The position numbers were made by a program, and so were the translations under genes. Source: Cryomorpha sp963748925 (lineage in GTDB: Bacteria; Bacteroidota; Bacteroidia; Flavobacteriales_D; Cryomorphaceae). From it: a stretch of 64,000 nt of DNA. This document shows positions 36,967-45,554 of the stretch, piece after piece (position 1 is the stretch's first letter; the number at the start of each line of letters is the position of its first letter). The notes beneath the pieces were generated by a model, which was not told the DNA's origin, did not search any database, and saw only the letters and a list, made by a program, of their open reading frames with translations. The stretch covers positions 620,001-684,000 of the forward strand of contig CAVVKG010000001.1 of assembly GCA_963748925.1 (NCBI GenBank), given 5' to 3'.

Positions 36967-37449
36967 ATGGATAAATCAGAAGTATATGACATTCTTGAAT
37001 CGGTTAAAGATCCGGAAATTCCGGTATTGAGCATTGCCGACCTCGGTATTTTGCGCAATATTGAAAAGGCTGAAGATGGAAGATTTCTTATTACCATCAC
37101 CCCTACTTACAGCGGGTGTCCAGCCATGGACACTATAGAGCAGGATATAAAAAAAATACTCTCGGAGAATGGCATTCAAGCTGATATCAGGACTACGTTA
37201 TCACCCGCCTGGACAACAGATTGGCTTTCGGAAAAGGGAAGGAAGAATTTAGAGGAATACGGTATTGCCCCTCCTGCTGAAGCTACCACGGACAAATCTT
37301 TTTTAACAGGATCGCAGAAGGTAATTCGTTGCCCGCAGTGTAAAAGCATTAATACTGAAATGGTATCTCATTTTGGAAGCACAGCCTGCAAAGCATTATA
37401 CAAATGCAACGATTGCCTCGAGCCATTTGACTATTTCAAATGCATTTGA
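36967..37449 (+). CDS. paaD: PaaD, iron-sulfur/metal insertion protein of the epoxidase
   Basis: A 160-residue protein: an N-terminal MIP18/DUF59 domain (VKDPEIPVLSIADLGILRN; TYSGCPAMDTIEQDI) and a C-terminal cysteine-rich zinc-finger-like end (RCPQCKS, then CKALYKCNDC). This layout is that of PaaD, which is needed for the epoxidase, probably by maturing its iron-sulfur reductase. It lies 125 bases after paaC. The 284 bases after it hold an imperfect repeat (ACGGCCT ... AGGCCGT) of unknown meaning. Confidence 0.9.
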   Translation: MDKSEVYDILESVKDPEIPVLSIADLGILRNIEKAEDGRFLITITPTYSGCPAMDTIEQDIKKILSENGIQADIRTTLSPAWTTDWLSEKGRKNLEEYGIAPPAEATTDKSFLTGSQKVIRCPQCKSINTEMVSHFGSTACKALYKCNDCLEPFDYFKCI

Positions 37450-37733
37450 TTCTTCTTTCAATCGATTAATATTAAAGTTTCCTTGATTGAGTTCTTAGAT
37501 CAGATTTTTTTAAAAACCACATCTTCAATATGATGTTGGTTCTTCTATTTCTAGTCGAAAAACTTAACGGCCTGTTTCCCCAGTCAGATAAACAATAGGC
37601 CGTCTACTTGTCTATCGATTCCGGTTATATCCGAAAAAATAAATGTTTAGCTTGTTATAACGTGTGAATATCGGGTGTTTCTCTCTCCAGTAAAAAACAA
37701 TTCTATTACCTTAGCCGCATAACGATTGCGAAT

Positions 37734-38510
37734 ATGACCAACATTCAATTTGAAATTAAAAACGGAATAGCGGAAATAGTCCTCAACAGGCCCGACGTTT
37801 TCAATAGCATTAACAAAGAAATGGCTTTAGAACTTCAGCAAGCGCTGGACAAATGCCACTCAAATAGCGATGTGCGCTGCATTGTATTAAAAGGAAACGG
37901 GAAGGCTTTTTGTGCAGGACAGGACTTAAAGGAAGTTACCGACCCAAATGGACCCCCACTTACGAGCATCGTGAGAGACCATTACAATCCGATAATTGAA
38001 AAAATAAGGCATGTTGACAAGCCGGTTGTTGCTGCTGTCAATGGCGTTGCAGCAGGTGCAGGTGCTAATATTGCTTTGGCTTGTGACATTGTTCTGGCAA
38101 AAGAGTCGGCCTCGTTTATACAGGCTTTCAGCAAAATAGGCCTTATCCCAGATAGTGGTGGAACATTTTTTCTGCCTCGATTAATTGGATTTCAACGCGC
38201 TTCTGCGCTTATGATGCTTGGCGATAAAGTTGGTGCAAAGGAAGCTGAGCGGATTGGAATGATTTACAAGGCGATTCCTGACGAAGAATTTGAAAATGGA
38301 GTAAGTGAAATAGCTGAAAAACTGGCAACAATGCCTACAGTAGGCCTAGCATACACAAAAAAGGCATTGAATAAATCAATGCACAATGACCTTTCGGCGC
38401 AGCTCACACTCGAAGAGCAGTTACAGACAAAAGCTGGAAGAACAAGCGATTATAACGAAGGTGTAGATGCCTTCCTAAACAAAAGAAAACCCGAATTTAA
38501 AGGAGAATAA
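37734..38510 (+). CDS. paaG: 2-(1,2-epoxy-1,2-dihydrophenyl)acetyl-CoA isomerase PaaG (enoyl-CoA hydratase family)
   Basis: A 258-residue crotonase-fold enzyme. The CoA-binding and oxyanion segments LKGNGKAFCAGQDLKEV and NGVAAGAGANIALACD are seen, with the catalytic-region Asp in GLIPDSGGTFFLPR, typical of PaaG. It turns the ring epoxide into the seven-membered oxepin-CoA. It also may act as an enoyl isomerase later in the pathway. The gap of 4 bases to paaH supports one transcript. The whole sequence is typical, with no odd features. Confidence 0.9.
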   Translation: MTNIQFEIKNGIAEIVLNRPDVFNSINKEMALELQQALDKCHSNSDVRCIVLKGNGKAFCAGQDLKEVTDPNGPPLTSIVRDHYNPIIEKIRHVDKPVVAAVNGVAAGAGANIALACDIVLAKESASFIQAFSKIGLIPDSGGTFFLPRLIGFQRASALMMLGDKVGAKEAERIGMIYKAIPDEEFENGVSEIAEKLATMPTVGLAYTKKALNKSMHNDLSAQLTLEEQLQTKAGRTSDYNEGVDAFLNKRKPEFKGE

Positions 38511-38514
38511 CCAA

Positions 38515-39711
38515 ATGTCAAAATTTGATTCAAATTCAATAATAGCAATAGTAGGAAGTGGTGCCATGGGTACCGGAATCGCCCAGGTAGCTGCTACTGC
38601 AGGCCATAAGGTGTTGATTTTTGATAACAATAAGGAATCCATGGAAAGGTCTTCAGGATCTTTGCGTAAAATATTAAATCGCCTCGTTGAAAAAGAACGC
38701 ATTACCCAAACTGAGGCGGATGGAATTATAGGACGCATTCATTATTGCCACAATATTGAAGATTTAGCAGAAGCAAACTTGGTAATAGAAGCTATTGTCG
38801 AAAATCTGGAGGTGAAGAAAAATCTTTTTGGTCACCTTGAACTTATAGTTGACGACGATGCTATCCTGGCTACCAATACCTCTTCTCTGAGCATAGCAAG
38901 TATTTGTGCAGCTTGCACACATCCAGAGCGTGTAATAGGTATTCACTTTTTTAATCCGGCACCTTTGATGCCATTGGTTGAAGTTATTCCAGCTGTTCAA
39001 ACCAGTGGATCAACATTAGTAGAAGCCAGAAATCTTATCGACTCCTGGGGAAAAACCACTGTATCGGCTAAAGATACTCCTGGATTTATTGTAAACAGAG
39101 TCGCAAGACCATTCTACGGTGAAGCAATACGAATTTTAGAAGAAGGAATAGCTGATGTACCCACTATTGATTGGGCAATAAAGGAAGTAGGAAAGTTCAG
39201 AATGGGACCCTTTCAGCTGATGGATTATATCGGAAATGACATAAATTATGCGGTTACTGAAACTGTTTTTGAACAGTTTTACTATGACCCAAGATATAGA
39301 CCTTCTTTTACTCAAAAGAGAATGGTTGAAGCTGGCTGGTTGGGTAAAAAGTCTGGTCGCGGTTATTACGATTACCGTGAAGGCGCTCAGAACCCTGAAC
39401 CTACTCAGGATCAAGAGTTAGGTAAGCAGATTGTAAATCGAATTTTGTTAATGCTAATAAATGAAGCTGCCGATGCCCTGTATCTCAACATTTCAACACG
39501 AGATGGTATTGATCTAGCCATGACTAAAGGTGTAAATTACCCAAAAGGTTTGCTTCAGTGGGCTGATGAAATTGGAATTGAGAATGTGCTTAAAAGTCTT
39601 ACTGATCTGCAGGACTATTACGGAGAAGACCGATATAGACCCAGTGTATTATTAAAGAAAATGGCGAAGGAGAAAACTTCTTTTTATCCTGAACTTTTAA
39701 TGAATAACTAG
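38515..39711 (+). CDS. paaH: 3-hydroxyacyl-CoA dehydrogenase PaaH
   Basis: A 398-residue dehydrogenase. The NAD motif GSGAMGTGIAQVAATAGH starts at about residue 14. The catalytic His is in GIHFFNPAPLM, and the dimer region is PGFIVNRVARPFYGEA. A second 3HCDH C-terminal repeat (LLMLINEAADALYLN) is present, longer than single-domain 3-hydroxybutyryl enzymes and close to PaaH. It oxidises 3-hydroxyadipyl-CoA to 3-oxoadipyl-CoA. paaI begins immediately at its stop codon (TAG ATG). Confidence 0.9.
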   Translation: MSKFDSNSIIAIVGSGAMGTGIAQVAATAGHKVLIFDNNKESMERSSGSLRKILNRLVEKERITQTEADGIIGRIHYCHNIEDLAEANLVIEAIVENLEVKKNLFGHLELIVDDDAILATNTSSLSIASICAACTHPERVIGIHFFNPAPLMPLVEVIPAVQTSGSTLVEARNLIDSWGKTTVSAKDTPGFIVNRVARPFYGEAIRILEEGIADVPTIDWAIKEVGKFRMGPFQLMDYIGNDINYAVTETVFEQFYYDPRYRPSFTQKRMVEAGWLGKKSGRGYYDYREGAQNPEPTQDQELGKQIVNRILLMLINEAADALYLNISTRDGIDLAMTKGVNYPKGLLQWADEIGIENVLKSLTDLQDYYGEDRYRPSVLLKKMAKEKTSFYPELLMNN

Positions 39712-40170
39712 ATGGAAGAAAAAAGCAAAATGTCGGCATGGGATATTGTCGAAACAATGATGGAAACTGATGCTTTCAGCAAATGGTTGGGCATTGAACT
39801 TGTTGTGATTGAAGAAGGATACGCAAAGATAAAGCTTACAGTAAGAGATGAAATGGTGAATGGTTTTGGAATAGCCCACGGCGGTATTTCCTACAGCCTT
39901 GCCGACAGCGCTTTGGCCTTTGCTGGTAACAGCCGAGGTTTGGTAGCTGTCTCGACAAATACAGCTATCTCACACCTGGTGGAAGTGAAACCCGGTGACG
40001 TGCTCACTGCCACTACAGAAGAACACAATAAAGGTGAAAAACTAGCTCACTACCATGTGAAGATATCCAATCAGAACGAAGAAAATGTTGCTGTTTTTAG
40101 CGGAAGCATTTACCGAACAACAAAAGTGTGGAAAGAAAAAACGGAAGAAGAAGCAGAAACTGAATCATGA
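39712..40170 (+). CDS. paaI: Hydroxyphenylacetyl-CoA/acyl-CoA thioesterase PaaI
   Basis: A 152-residue hotdog-fold thioesterase. The key segment GFGIAHGGISYSLADSALAFA lies near residues 48-68 and carries the His-Gly-Gly and Asp seen in PaaI. It should hydrolyse dead-end CoA thioesters to regenerate free CoA. Its stop overlaps the thiolase start by four bases (ATGA), so the two are translationally coupled. The tail is acidic (KEKTEEEAETES). Confidence 0.88.
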   Translation: MEEKSKMSAWDIVETMMETDAFSKWLGIELVVIEEGYAKIKLTVRDEMVNGFGIAHGGISYSLADSALAFAGNSRGLVAVSTNTAISHLVEVKPGDVLTATTEEHNKGEKLAHYHVKISNQNEENVAVFSGSIYRTTKVWKEKTEEEAETES

Positions 40171-41378
40171 AGCAAGCTTATATAATAGATGGAATTAGAA
40201 CACCTGTAGGTAGTTTTAGAGGAACACTAGGTGCCGTTAGAACCGATGATTTGGCGGCTTACGTCCTTAAAGCTTTAGTAGAGAGAAATCCAGATTTGCC
40301 TTGGGAAAAAATAGACGATGTGATTATGGGATGTGCCAATCAGGCTGGTGAAGACAACAGAAATGTTGCTCGCATGGCTCTGTTGCTGGCAGGTCTCCCC
40401 TTTTCTGTACCCGGTGAAACGGTAAATAGGCTTTGTGCTTCAGGTATGTCGGCAGCTGTTCATTCAATGCGAGCTATAAGGGCCGGTGAAGGCGACCTGT
40501 TTATTGCTGCAGGAGTTGAAAACATGACCCGTGGGCCATGGGTAATCTCTAAATCGGGTTCTGCTTATGGAAGCGATAATAAAATGTACGATTCCAGTTT
40601 TGGATGGAGATTTATCAATCCTAAAATGGAAGAGCTATACGGAACACATGGGATGGGACAAACCGCTGAAAATTTGGTTGACCTTCACAATATTTCTAGA
40701 GAAGATCAGGATGATTTCGCTTATCGATCGCAGATGAAAGCTGCGAAAGCGCAAGAATCTGGCCGGTTAGCGAAGGAGATTGTGCCTGTTTCAATTCCCC
40801 GAAGAAAACAAGACTCGCTCTTTTTTGAGCACGATGAGTTTATAAAATCTAATACAACGCCCGAAATATTGGCCAAACTTAGACCGGCTTTTAAAAAAGA
40901 CGGATCAGTAACTGCAGGAAACTCTTCGGGACTAAACGATGGTGCTGCTGCTATGCTCATAGCATCAGATGACGCCGTAAAAGCTTACAATTTAAAGCCA
41001 ATGGCTAGAATTCTGAGCAGTGGTGTGGTGGGGGTCGAGCCCAAAATTATGGGTATCGGTCCGGTAGATGCAACCAATCTCGCTTTATCGCGTGCCGGCC
41101 TCACGCTTGACGATATGGATATTATCGAGCTCAACGAAGCATTCTCAGCACAAAGTTTGGCGGTTACCAGATCTTTGGGATTAGCCGATGACGATAGCCG
41201 CGTAAATCCAAACGGCGGTGCCATAGCTATAGGACACCCACTTGGAATGACCGGAGCGAGAATCACCTATTCGGCGGCACTTGAATTGCAACTCACAGGA
41301 AAGCGCTATGCTCTCTGCACCATGTGTGTGGGCGTAGGTCAGGGATACGCTGTTGTTCTTGAGAACGTTAATATTTAG
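40167..41378 (+). CDS. paaJ: 3-oxoadipyl-CoA/3-oxo-5,6-dehydrosuberyl-CoA thiolase
   Basis: A 403-residue thiolase. The acylated Cys is in NRLCASGMSAAVHSMRA (about residue 90), the catalytic His in GGAIAIGHPLGMTGAR and the second Cys in CTMCVGVGQG at the C-terminus. In the phenylacetate pathway this enzyme releases acetyl-CoA and succinyl-CoA. The same protein is called PcaF in other pathways; the context here favours paaJ. It lies between paaI and paaY with 4-base overlap and 17-base gap. Confidence 0.88.
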   Translation: MKQAYIIDGIRTPVGSFRGTLGAVRTDDLAAYVLKALVERNPDLPWEKIDDVIMGCANQAGEDNRNVARMALLLAGLPFSVPGETVNRLCASGMSAAVHSMRAIRAGEGDLFIAAGVENMTRGPWVISKSGSAYGSDNKMYDSSFGWRFINPKMEELYGTHGMGQTAENLVDLHNISREDQDDFAYRSQMKAAKAQESGRLAKEIVPVSIPRRKQDSLFFEHDEFIKSNTTPEILAKLRPAFKKDGSVTAGNSSGLNDGAAAMLIASDDAVKAYNLKPMARILSSGVVGVEPKIMGIGPVDATNLALSRAGLTLDDMDIIELNEAFSAQSLAVTRSLGLADDDSRVNPNGGAIAIGHPLGMTGARITYSAALELQLTGKRYALCTMCVGVGQGYAVVLENVNI

Positions 41379-41395
41379 ATTGAAAAGCGTTTAGT

Positions 41396-42001
41396 ATGCC
41401 TAATATATTTTCATTCAAAGGTTTTACTCCTGTCATTCATAAGTCGGCATTTATTCATCCAAATGCTACAGTAACGGGTAATGTAATTATAGGAAAAGAT
41501 GTATACGTAGGCCCCGGTGCTGCGCTGAGAGGCGACTGGGGAAGAATCGAAATCGGCGATGGTTGCAATATTCAGGAAAACTGCACGATTCATATGTTTC
41601 CCGGTAAAACGGTAATACTTGAAGAGTCTGCACATATTGGCCATGGAGCCATTATTCATGGTGGTATTTTAAAGCGAAATTGCCTGATAGGAATGAATTC
41701 GGTGATAATGGATGACGCGGTTATTGGCGAAGAGTCAATCGTAGGAGCGTTAGCCTTTGTTCCGGCCGGTACGGAGATTCCAGAGAGAAGTCTGGTAGTG
41801 GGCAATCCTGCAAAGATTATAAAAAAGGTGTCGGATGAAATGATTGCGTGGAAAACCAAGGGAACCAAGCTATACCAGACACTTCCGGGTGAATGTTACG
41901 ATTCACTCAAACCAACAGAACCTCTCCGCGAAGAAGAGGCAGATCGCCCTTCGCAGGATTCGCTTTTCGCTACGTGGAATAGTATAAAAGACGGTGATTG
42001 A
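41396..42001 (+). CDS. paaY: PaaY, hexapeptide-repeat (gamma carbonic anhydrase-like) thioesterase
   Basis: A 201-residue left-handed beta-helix protein. Hexapeptide repeats run from about residue 15 to 135 (VTGNVIIGKDVYVGPGA, IQENCTIHM, AHIGHGAIIHG, LIGMNSVIMDDAVIG, AFVPAGTEI). His residues in IHMFPG, HIGHGA, IHGG would hold the metal. PaaY is reported as a thioesterase clearing the toxic ring-hydrolysis product. It closes the operon; it is convergent with the DUF2461 gene two bases later. Confidence 0.87.
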   Translation: MPNIFSFKGFTPVIHKSAFIHPNATVTGNVIIGKDVYVGPGAALRGDWGRIEIGDGCNIQENCTIHMFPGKTVILEESAHIGHGAIIHGGILKRNCLIGMNSVIMDDAVIGEESIVGALAFVPAGTEIPERSLVVGNPAKIIKKVSDEMIAWKTKGTKLYQTLPGECYDSLKPTEPLREEEADRPSQDSLFATWNSIKDGD

Positions 42002-42003
42002 CG

Positions 42004-42681
42004 CTAATCTATTTGCGAAATAGCCTCTTCAAAAAAATCTCTTACCGGTTTGGCGTCTCGGTGTTTTTCAGCAATAAAATCTACGAGTAGGTCATCCGTC
42101 ACAATATCCGGAGAGAATTCAGCAGAATAGAAAAATTGCTTTTTAAAAAGCAGTGGTTCTATCTCTGCAGCTTTCATTAGTTCTTTTGTTGGAAGCCTTT
42201 TGTTTTCATCACCCTCAATTTTACCAAAAGTTTCTAGAAAATTGGGGTCCTTGATGGCTTTTTCAAATTTACTATGATTATTCATGATAGCATTTCGTAC
42301 GGCCATCAATTGCTCCTTCCCCGGATCGTATACTCCTCCAGCAACTCTTACCATTTCTGGTCCCAGCTGGATATAAAGTCCCGGTCGGGCACCATCCTTT
42401 CGTCCGTATTTTGAAATAGATGCAGACCTGTTGAGTTTATAGATAGATTTATCTTTCGAAAATCTGATATCGCGGTTTATTCTGAAAATGGTTTTTTTAG
42501 GATCGCCAGTTAAATCGGGATCATCCTTTCTCAGTTCAGCCATAAGGTCCGAAACAAATTTTTCGAAGGGTTCTTTTATATTCTTATGATATCTATCCCG
42601 ATTTTCATCAAACCAGTCTTTATTATTATTGGCAGCCAGCTCCTTGAAGAACTCATTAAAGTCAGATGTGAAATACGCCAT
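42004..42681 (-). CDS. DUF2461 (TIGR02453) family protein
   Basis: A 225-residue soluble protein. It starts with YFTSDFNEFFKELAANNNKDWF and continues with the conserved FRINRDIRFSKDKSIYK, GLYIQLGPEMVRVAGGVYDP and LPTKELMKAAE. These are signature segments of the DUF2461 family, which has no known role. It is a single unit, separated from paaY by two bases on the opposite strand. Confidence 0.87.
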   Translation of the reverse strand: MAYFTSDFNEFFKELAANNNKDWFDENRDRYHKNIKEPFEKFVSDLMAELRKDDPDLTGDPKKTIFRINRDIRFSKDKSIYKLNRSASISKYGRKDGARPGLYIQLGPEMVRVAGGVYDPGKEQLMAVRNAIMNNHSKFEKAIKDPNFLETFGKIEGDENKRLPTKELMKAAEIEPLLFKKQFFYSAEFSPDIVTDDLLVDFIAEKHRDAKPVRDFFEEAISQID

Positions 42682-42855
42682 GTTGATAACTATATATTAT
42701 TTATTTTTCACTAAAGTAACATCTATATTATCAGAAAGTTAATTCGAAAATAACTTTTTTGATTGTCCGGTTTTCCACTTTCAACTTTGTGATCATTAAA
42801 GTACTTCTAATATTTTGTCTTAACTTCACTTGAATAAACCAATTTAACCTGTTCT

Positions 42856-43530
42856 ATGACTGTTGATGAAGTTGTTTCAAAACTGAAATCAGAGAGTAAA
42901 GAAGGAGTAAAAAACGGGTGGTCGATTCTTGACACTCGTGGCGAAGAAACATTCGGACTGAACTTTACAAAAGTTCAAAATGTTGCAAAAAGTATAAAGA
43001 ATGACCCCTGCCTGGCTGATGAACTTTATGCCAGTTCAAATCATGATTTGAAAGTGCTTGCAACTTATATTGATGATGGGGGATCTTATACGCGTGACGA
43101 GCTAAATAAGCGGGTTTTGCAATTATATCTTTCACCATTTGCAGAAAAGTTTTGTCATCAGGTAATGGCAAAATCGGCTCATGCCGTTCACTTTATTGAC
43201 GAATGGAGCAATTGTGAAATTGGCGACTTTAAATGCTATGCTTATTTTACCTTAGCAGAAGTTGCCAAGCAAAAGAATAATTTGTCAAGCGAGTTTTATT
43301 CCCGTCACCTTACTGAAATCGCAAGACGCATTCATCAAGAGCCCGATTCAGTGAAAGAGGCAATGCAATCTGCGCTCTTGTCTATAGGTTGCCGGGATAA
43401 AAAGCTGAAGAAGCAGAGTTACAAGGTAGCAAACGATATAGGACAAATAGATTTTGAGGATGGCAAAGCGATTGATGCTGTAGACAAACTCGAAAAGAAA
43501 TTGAATGTGCGTAAAATGGTGAAGTCTTAA
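42856..43530 (+). CDS. AlkD-like DNA alkylation repair protein (HEAT repeats)
   Basis: A 224-residue all-helical protein like the AlkD/DNA-alkylation-repair family. Recognisable parts are GVSFTKV-like FGLNFTKVQNVAKSI near residue 35, DLKVLATYIDD near 66, and FIDEWSNCEIGDFKCYAYFTL, which contains conserved Trp and Asp. Family members bind damaged DNA; glycosylase activity is not certain here. The ATG at 42856 is the best start. It abuts the convergent sorting-domain gene (stops at 43530 and 43531). Confidence 0.72.
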   Translation: MTVDEVVSKLKSESKEGVKNGWSILDTRGEETFGLNFTKVQNVAKSIKNDPCLADELYASSNHDLKVLATYIDDGGSYTRDELNKRVLQLYLSPFAEKFCHQVMAKSAHAVHFIDEWSNCEIGDFKCYAYFTLAEVAKQKNNLSSEFYSRHLTEIARRIHQEPDSVKEAMQSALLSIGCRDKKLKKQSYKVANDIGQIDFEDGKAIDAVDKLEKKLNVRKMVKS

Positions 43531-43917
43531 TTATTTCACCATTACCACATGTCCTTTGAAAACTTGTGTTTCAAGGCTCTCTGCAGATTTTACTTTCAAA
43601 AAGTAGATGTACAGGCTGGGTGACGTTGTATAATTCGATCCGGGCGAAGTCCCGTTCCAAACCTCTGACGGTTCGTTTGATGAAAAGACTTCTCTTCCTG
43701 CCCGGTCAACAATCAGCAATTCGTAAAACTCAATTTCCGGACCGTTAATTACTGGTTTAAACACATCGTTGATCCCATCCATATTGGGCGTAAACGCATT
43801 GGGAATGTAGACTTCCAGTAACTTTTTACTGTCGCTGTCCGATGACTTTTGGGCAAACAATAAACTAGCACTCAATACAAGTGCAACTGAAATTAAAAGT
43901 TGTTTTAGAGTATTCAT
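43531..43917 (-). CDS. Exported protein consisting mainly of a T9SS type B sorting domain
   Basis: A 128-residue protein: a signal peptide (LLISVALVLSASLLFAQK), a 10-residue acidic/Ser spacer, and then a gliding motility-associated (CHU_C-like) type B sorting domain. Segments are VYIPNAFTPNMDGINDVF, FYELLIVDRAGREVF, and a final Lys-rich VFKGHVVMVK. This domain normally ends large surface proteins, guiding them through type IX secretion. Here nothing else is attached. The bases upstream on the minus strand (43930-44087) hold no continuation. Confidence 0.75.
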   Translation of the reverse strand: MNTLKQLLISVALVLSASLLFAQKSSDSDSKKLLEVYIPNAFTPNMDGINDVFKPVINGPEIEFYELLIVDRAGREVFSSNEPSEVWNGTSPGSNYTTSPSLYIYFLKVKSAESLETQVFKGHVVMVK

Positions 43918-44014
43918 ATCAATTAAGCTCTTTAAAAATAGAAAAAAATTATGTTACTACAATGAAAATCATTGAATAAACATCAAAATCGGTTTTCAAA
44001 AAAGGTTAATTGAG

Positions 44015-44045
44015 AAAAGGTTGAATGCAATGCATTCAACCTTTT
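44015..44045 (-). terminator. 31-base palindrome, terminator of the DUF2330 unit
   Basis: AAAAGGTTGAATGCA and its exact complement TGCATTCAACCTTTT are separated by a single A. The repeat lies about 45 bases after the minus-strand DUF2330 stop, and the minus strand goes on into T-rich sequence. The near-zero loop is unusual for a terminator, so protein binding is possible too. Confidence 0.55.
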
Positions 44046-44087
44046 GACGAAATATAAACGAAAACGTTGCACAAATGTTTAATTGCG

Positions 44088-45554
44088 CTATCTAATTGGG
44101 AGCGCTCTTCTTCGCAAGACCCACAAGCTGAGTAATCCAAATAAACCGAAAAAGAGCAAAACAACTTTCCCTGAAAAAGGATTAGTTGAATCTCCGTTTC
44201 CGGGTTCGGCCGGGATAAACTCGTTGCGGTTAGGAGCGTATTTATCACTTTTATTCACTGTGCTATATTCAATTATATAATCAGCGTAATTGGGATTTGT
44301 CCATCCCGCAAGTGCTGCGAGTTCTGCCACTTCTACTCTTCTTCTGCTCTCTAAATCTTCTCGGTAGTCACGCCCTGCGGCACAAGAAAGATCTCCCTGG
44401 GCCGGATGATGCATAATATATCTGGCTTGAAAGTTTTCTGTGTTTGGCGTAACCTGAAAGAATAAATCCTGGGGAAACTTATTTCTTGTATAACGCACAT
44501 GCAATCGGGTGAAAAATACCTGGCTTTGTTGATTAACTCCTGAAACCCAATTGACTCCTGCTTCTGCAAAATCGTTAAAAACAGGCGGTGGCGATACGCA
44601 TGGGTCACATTTTATTCCATTCATTGGGCTTACATTCCAGGCGTATTCTAAAAATACGGAGTTCATCCCTTCTCGGTAATAAGATTTATCAAAAAGATCT
44701 TTGTAGAATTCGCCAAAGTAGCTCTCTACAAATAATGGTACATTTCGGTCGGTCGGGATTTTTACTGTTCGGTAATTTACCGGTTCCACTCTCCCACTTT
44801 TGGTAAAAGCATAAATCACCAAGTCTTGAGCCTCTTTAGCATTGGCCATACCCAAGCGAATGGGAAGCATAAATTTACCCGACTCAAATGAAATTTGAAT
44901 GGGATTGAGGTAATTATAGCCGCTAGCTCTATGTTTCTCCAGATTAACTTTCACCACAAAGAATTTAGTTTTATTCTTAATGTAAGGTTCTAAAACCTGA
45001 TTAGCGCCTGCAGGAATTTTGTAATCATTATCCGTAAGCCAGCGCTCCAGCCCATTCGATTCTTCAGCACTTAGTAGCATGATATCGTACTCTCCAATAG
45101 TATATTTCGCTTCTATTGTAACATTATAACCGGCCTCTTTTCTCTTAGTCATTTTTGGCTGTAGCTCTTCATCTTCCATTTCCATCACTGATTTTGCCAA
45201 CATATCATATTGTACAACAGGATCGCATGGATTGGCATCATAATATTCTACCAATCGGGGAGCCGAGTATGCATCTAAACGATCAAAAACTCCGCGATTC
45301 ACAATTTTGATTTGATCTTCACGCAACACTACCGGTACCGGAATGACCATGGCGAAGTCTTTTACATCTCCCTGAAAATCATTACTCATGGTGATGGTAG
45401 ATTTGTCACCATCTCTTACCAAAATCACTTCAGATTTATTGTTGAAAATGGTAGTAGGTGCTTTTGATACATAGAATCCGCAAAAAGCATAAATATCAGG
45501 TGTAATCAGCAATATGATTAGCATTACTGCACTAATTTTCAGTCTATTTTTCAT
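44088..45554 (-). CDS. DUF2330 domain membrane protein
   Basis: A 488-residue protein with an N-terminal signal (ISAVMLIILLITPDIYAFC). A large extracytoplasmic DUF2330 domain follows: CGFYVSKAPTTIFNNKSEV, GDKSTITMSNDFQGDVKDF, FAMVIPVPVVL, VVKVNL and SYFGEFYKDLFDKSYY. At its C-terminus is a membrane helix and a basic tail (VLLFFGLFGLLSLWVLRRR). Cysteines are conserved (CDPC, CAAG). Its start overlaps the end of the RnfD-like gene by 11 bases, which suggests translational coupling. Function is unknown; the pairing points to a shared complex. Confidence 0.82.
   Translation of the reverse strand: MKNRLKISAVMLIILLITPDIYAFCGFYVSKAPTTIFNNKSEVILVRDGDKSTITMSNDFQGDVKDFAMVIPVPVVLREDQIKIVNRGVFDRLDAYSAPRLVEYYDANPCDPVVQYDMLAKSVMEMEDEELQPKMTKRKEAGYNVTIEAKYTIGEYDIMLLSAEESNGLERWLTDNDYKIPAGANQVLEPYIKNKTKFFVVKVNLEKHRASGYNYLNPIQISFESGKFMLPIRLGMANAKEAQDLVIYAFTKSGRVEPVNYRTVKIPTDRNVPLFVESYFGEFYKDLFDKSYYREGMNSVFLEYAWNVSPMNGIKCDPCVSPPPVFNDFAEAGVNWVSGVNQQSQVFFTRLHVRYTRNKFPQDLFFQVTPNTENFQARYIMHHPAQGDLSCAAGRDYREDLESRRRVEVAELAALAGWTNPNYADYIIEYSTVNKSDKYAPNRNEFIPAEPGNGDSTNPFSGKVVLLFFGLFGLLSLWVLRRRALPIR

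Noticed and set aside
37566..37603. Imperfect inverted repeat (ACGGCCT ... AGGCCGT) in the paaD-paaG gap
   Set aside because: The loop exceeds 20 bases and there is no T-run, so a terminator call is not supported; a riboswitch cannot be shown either.
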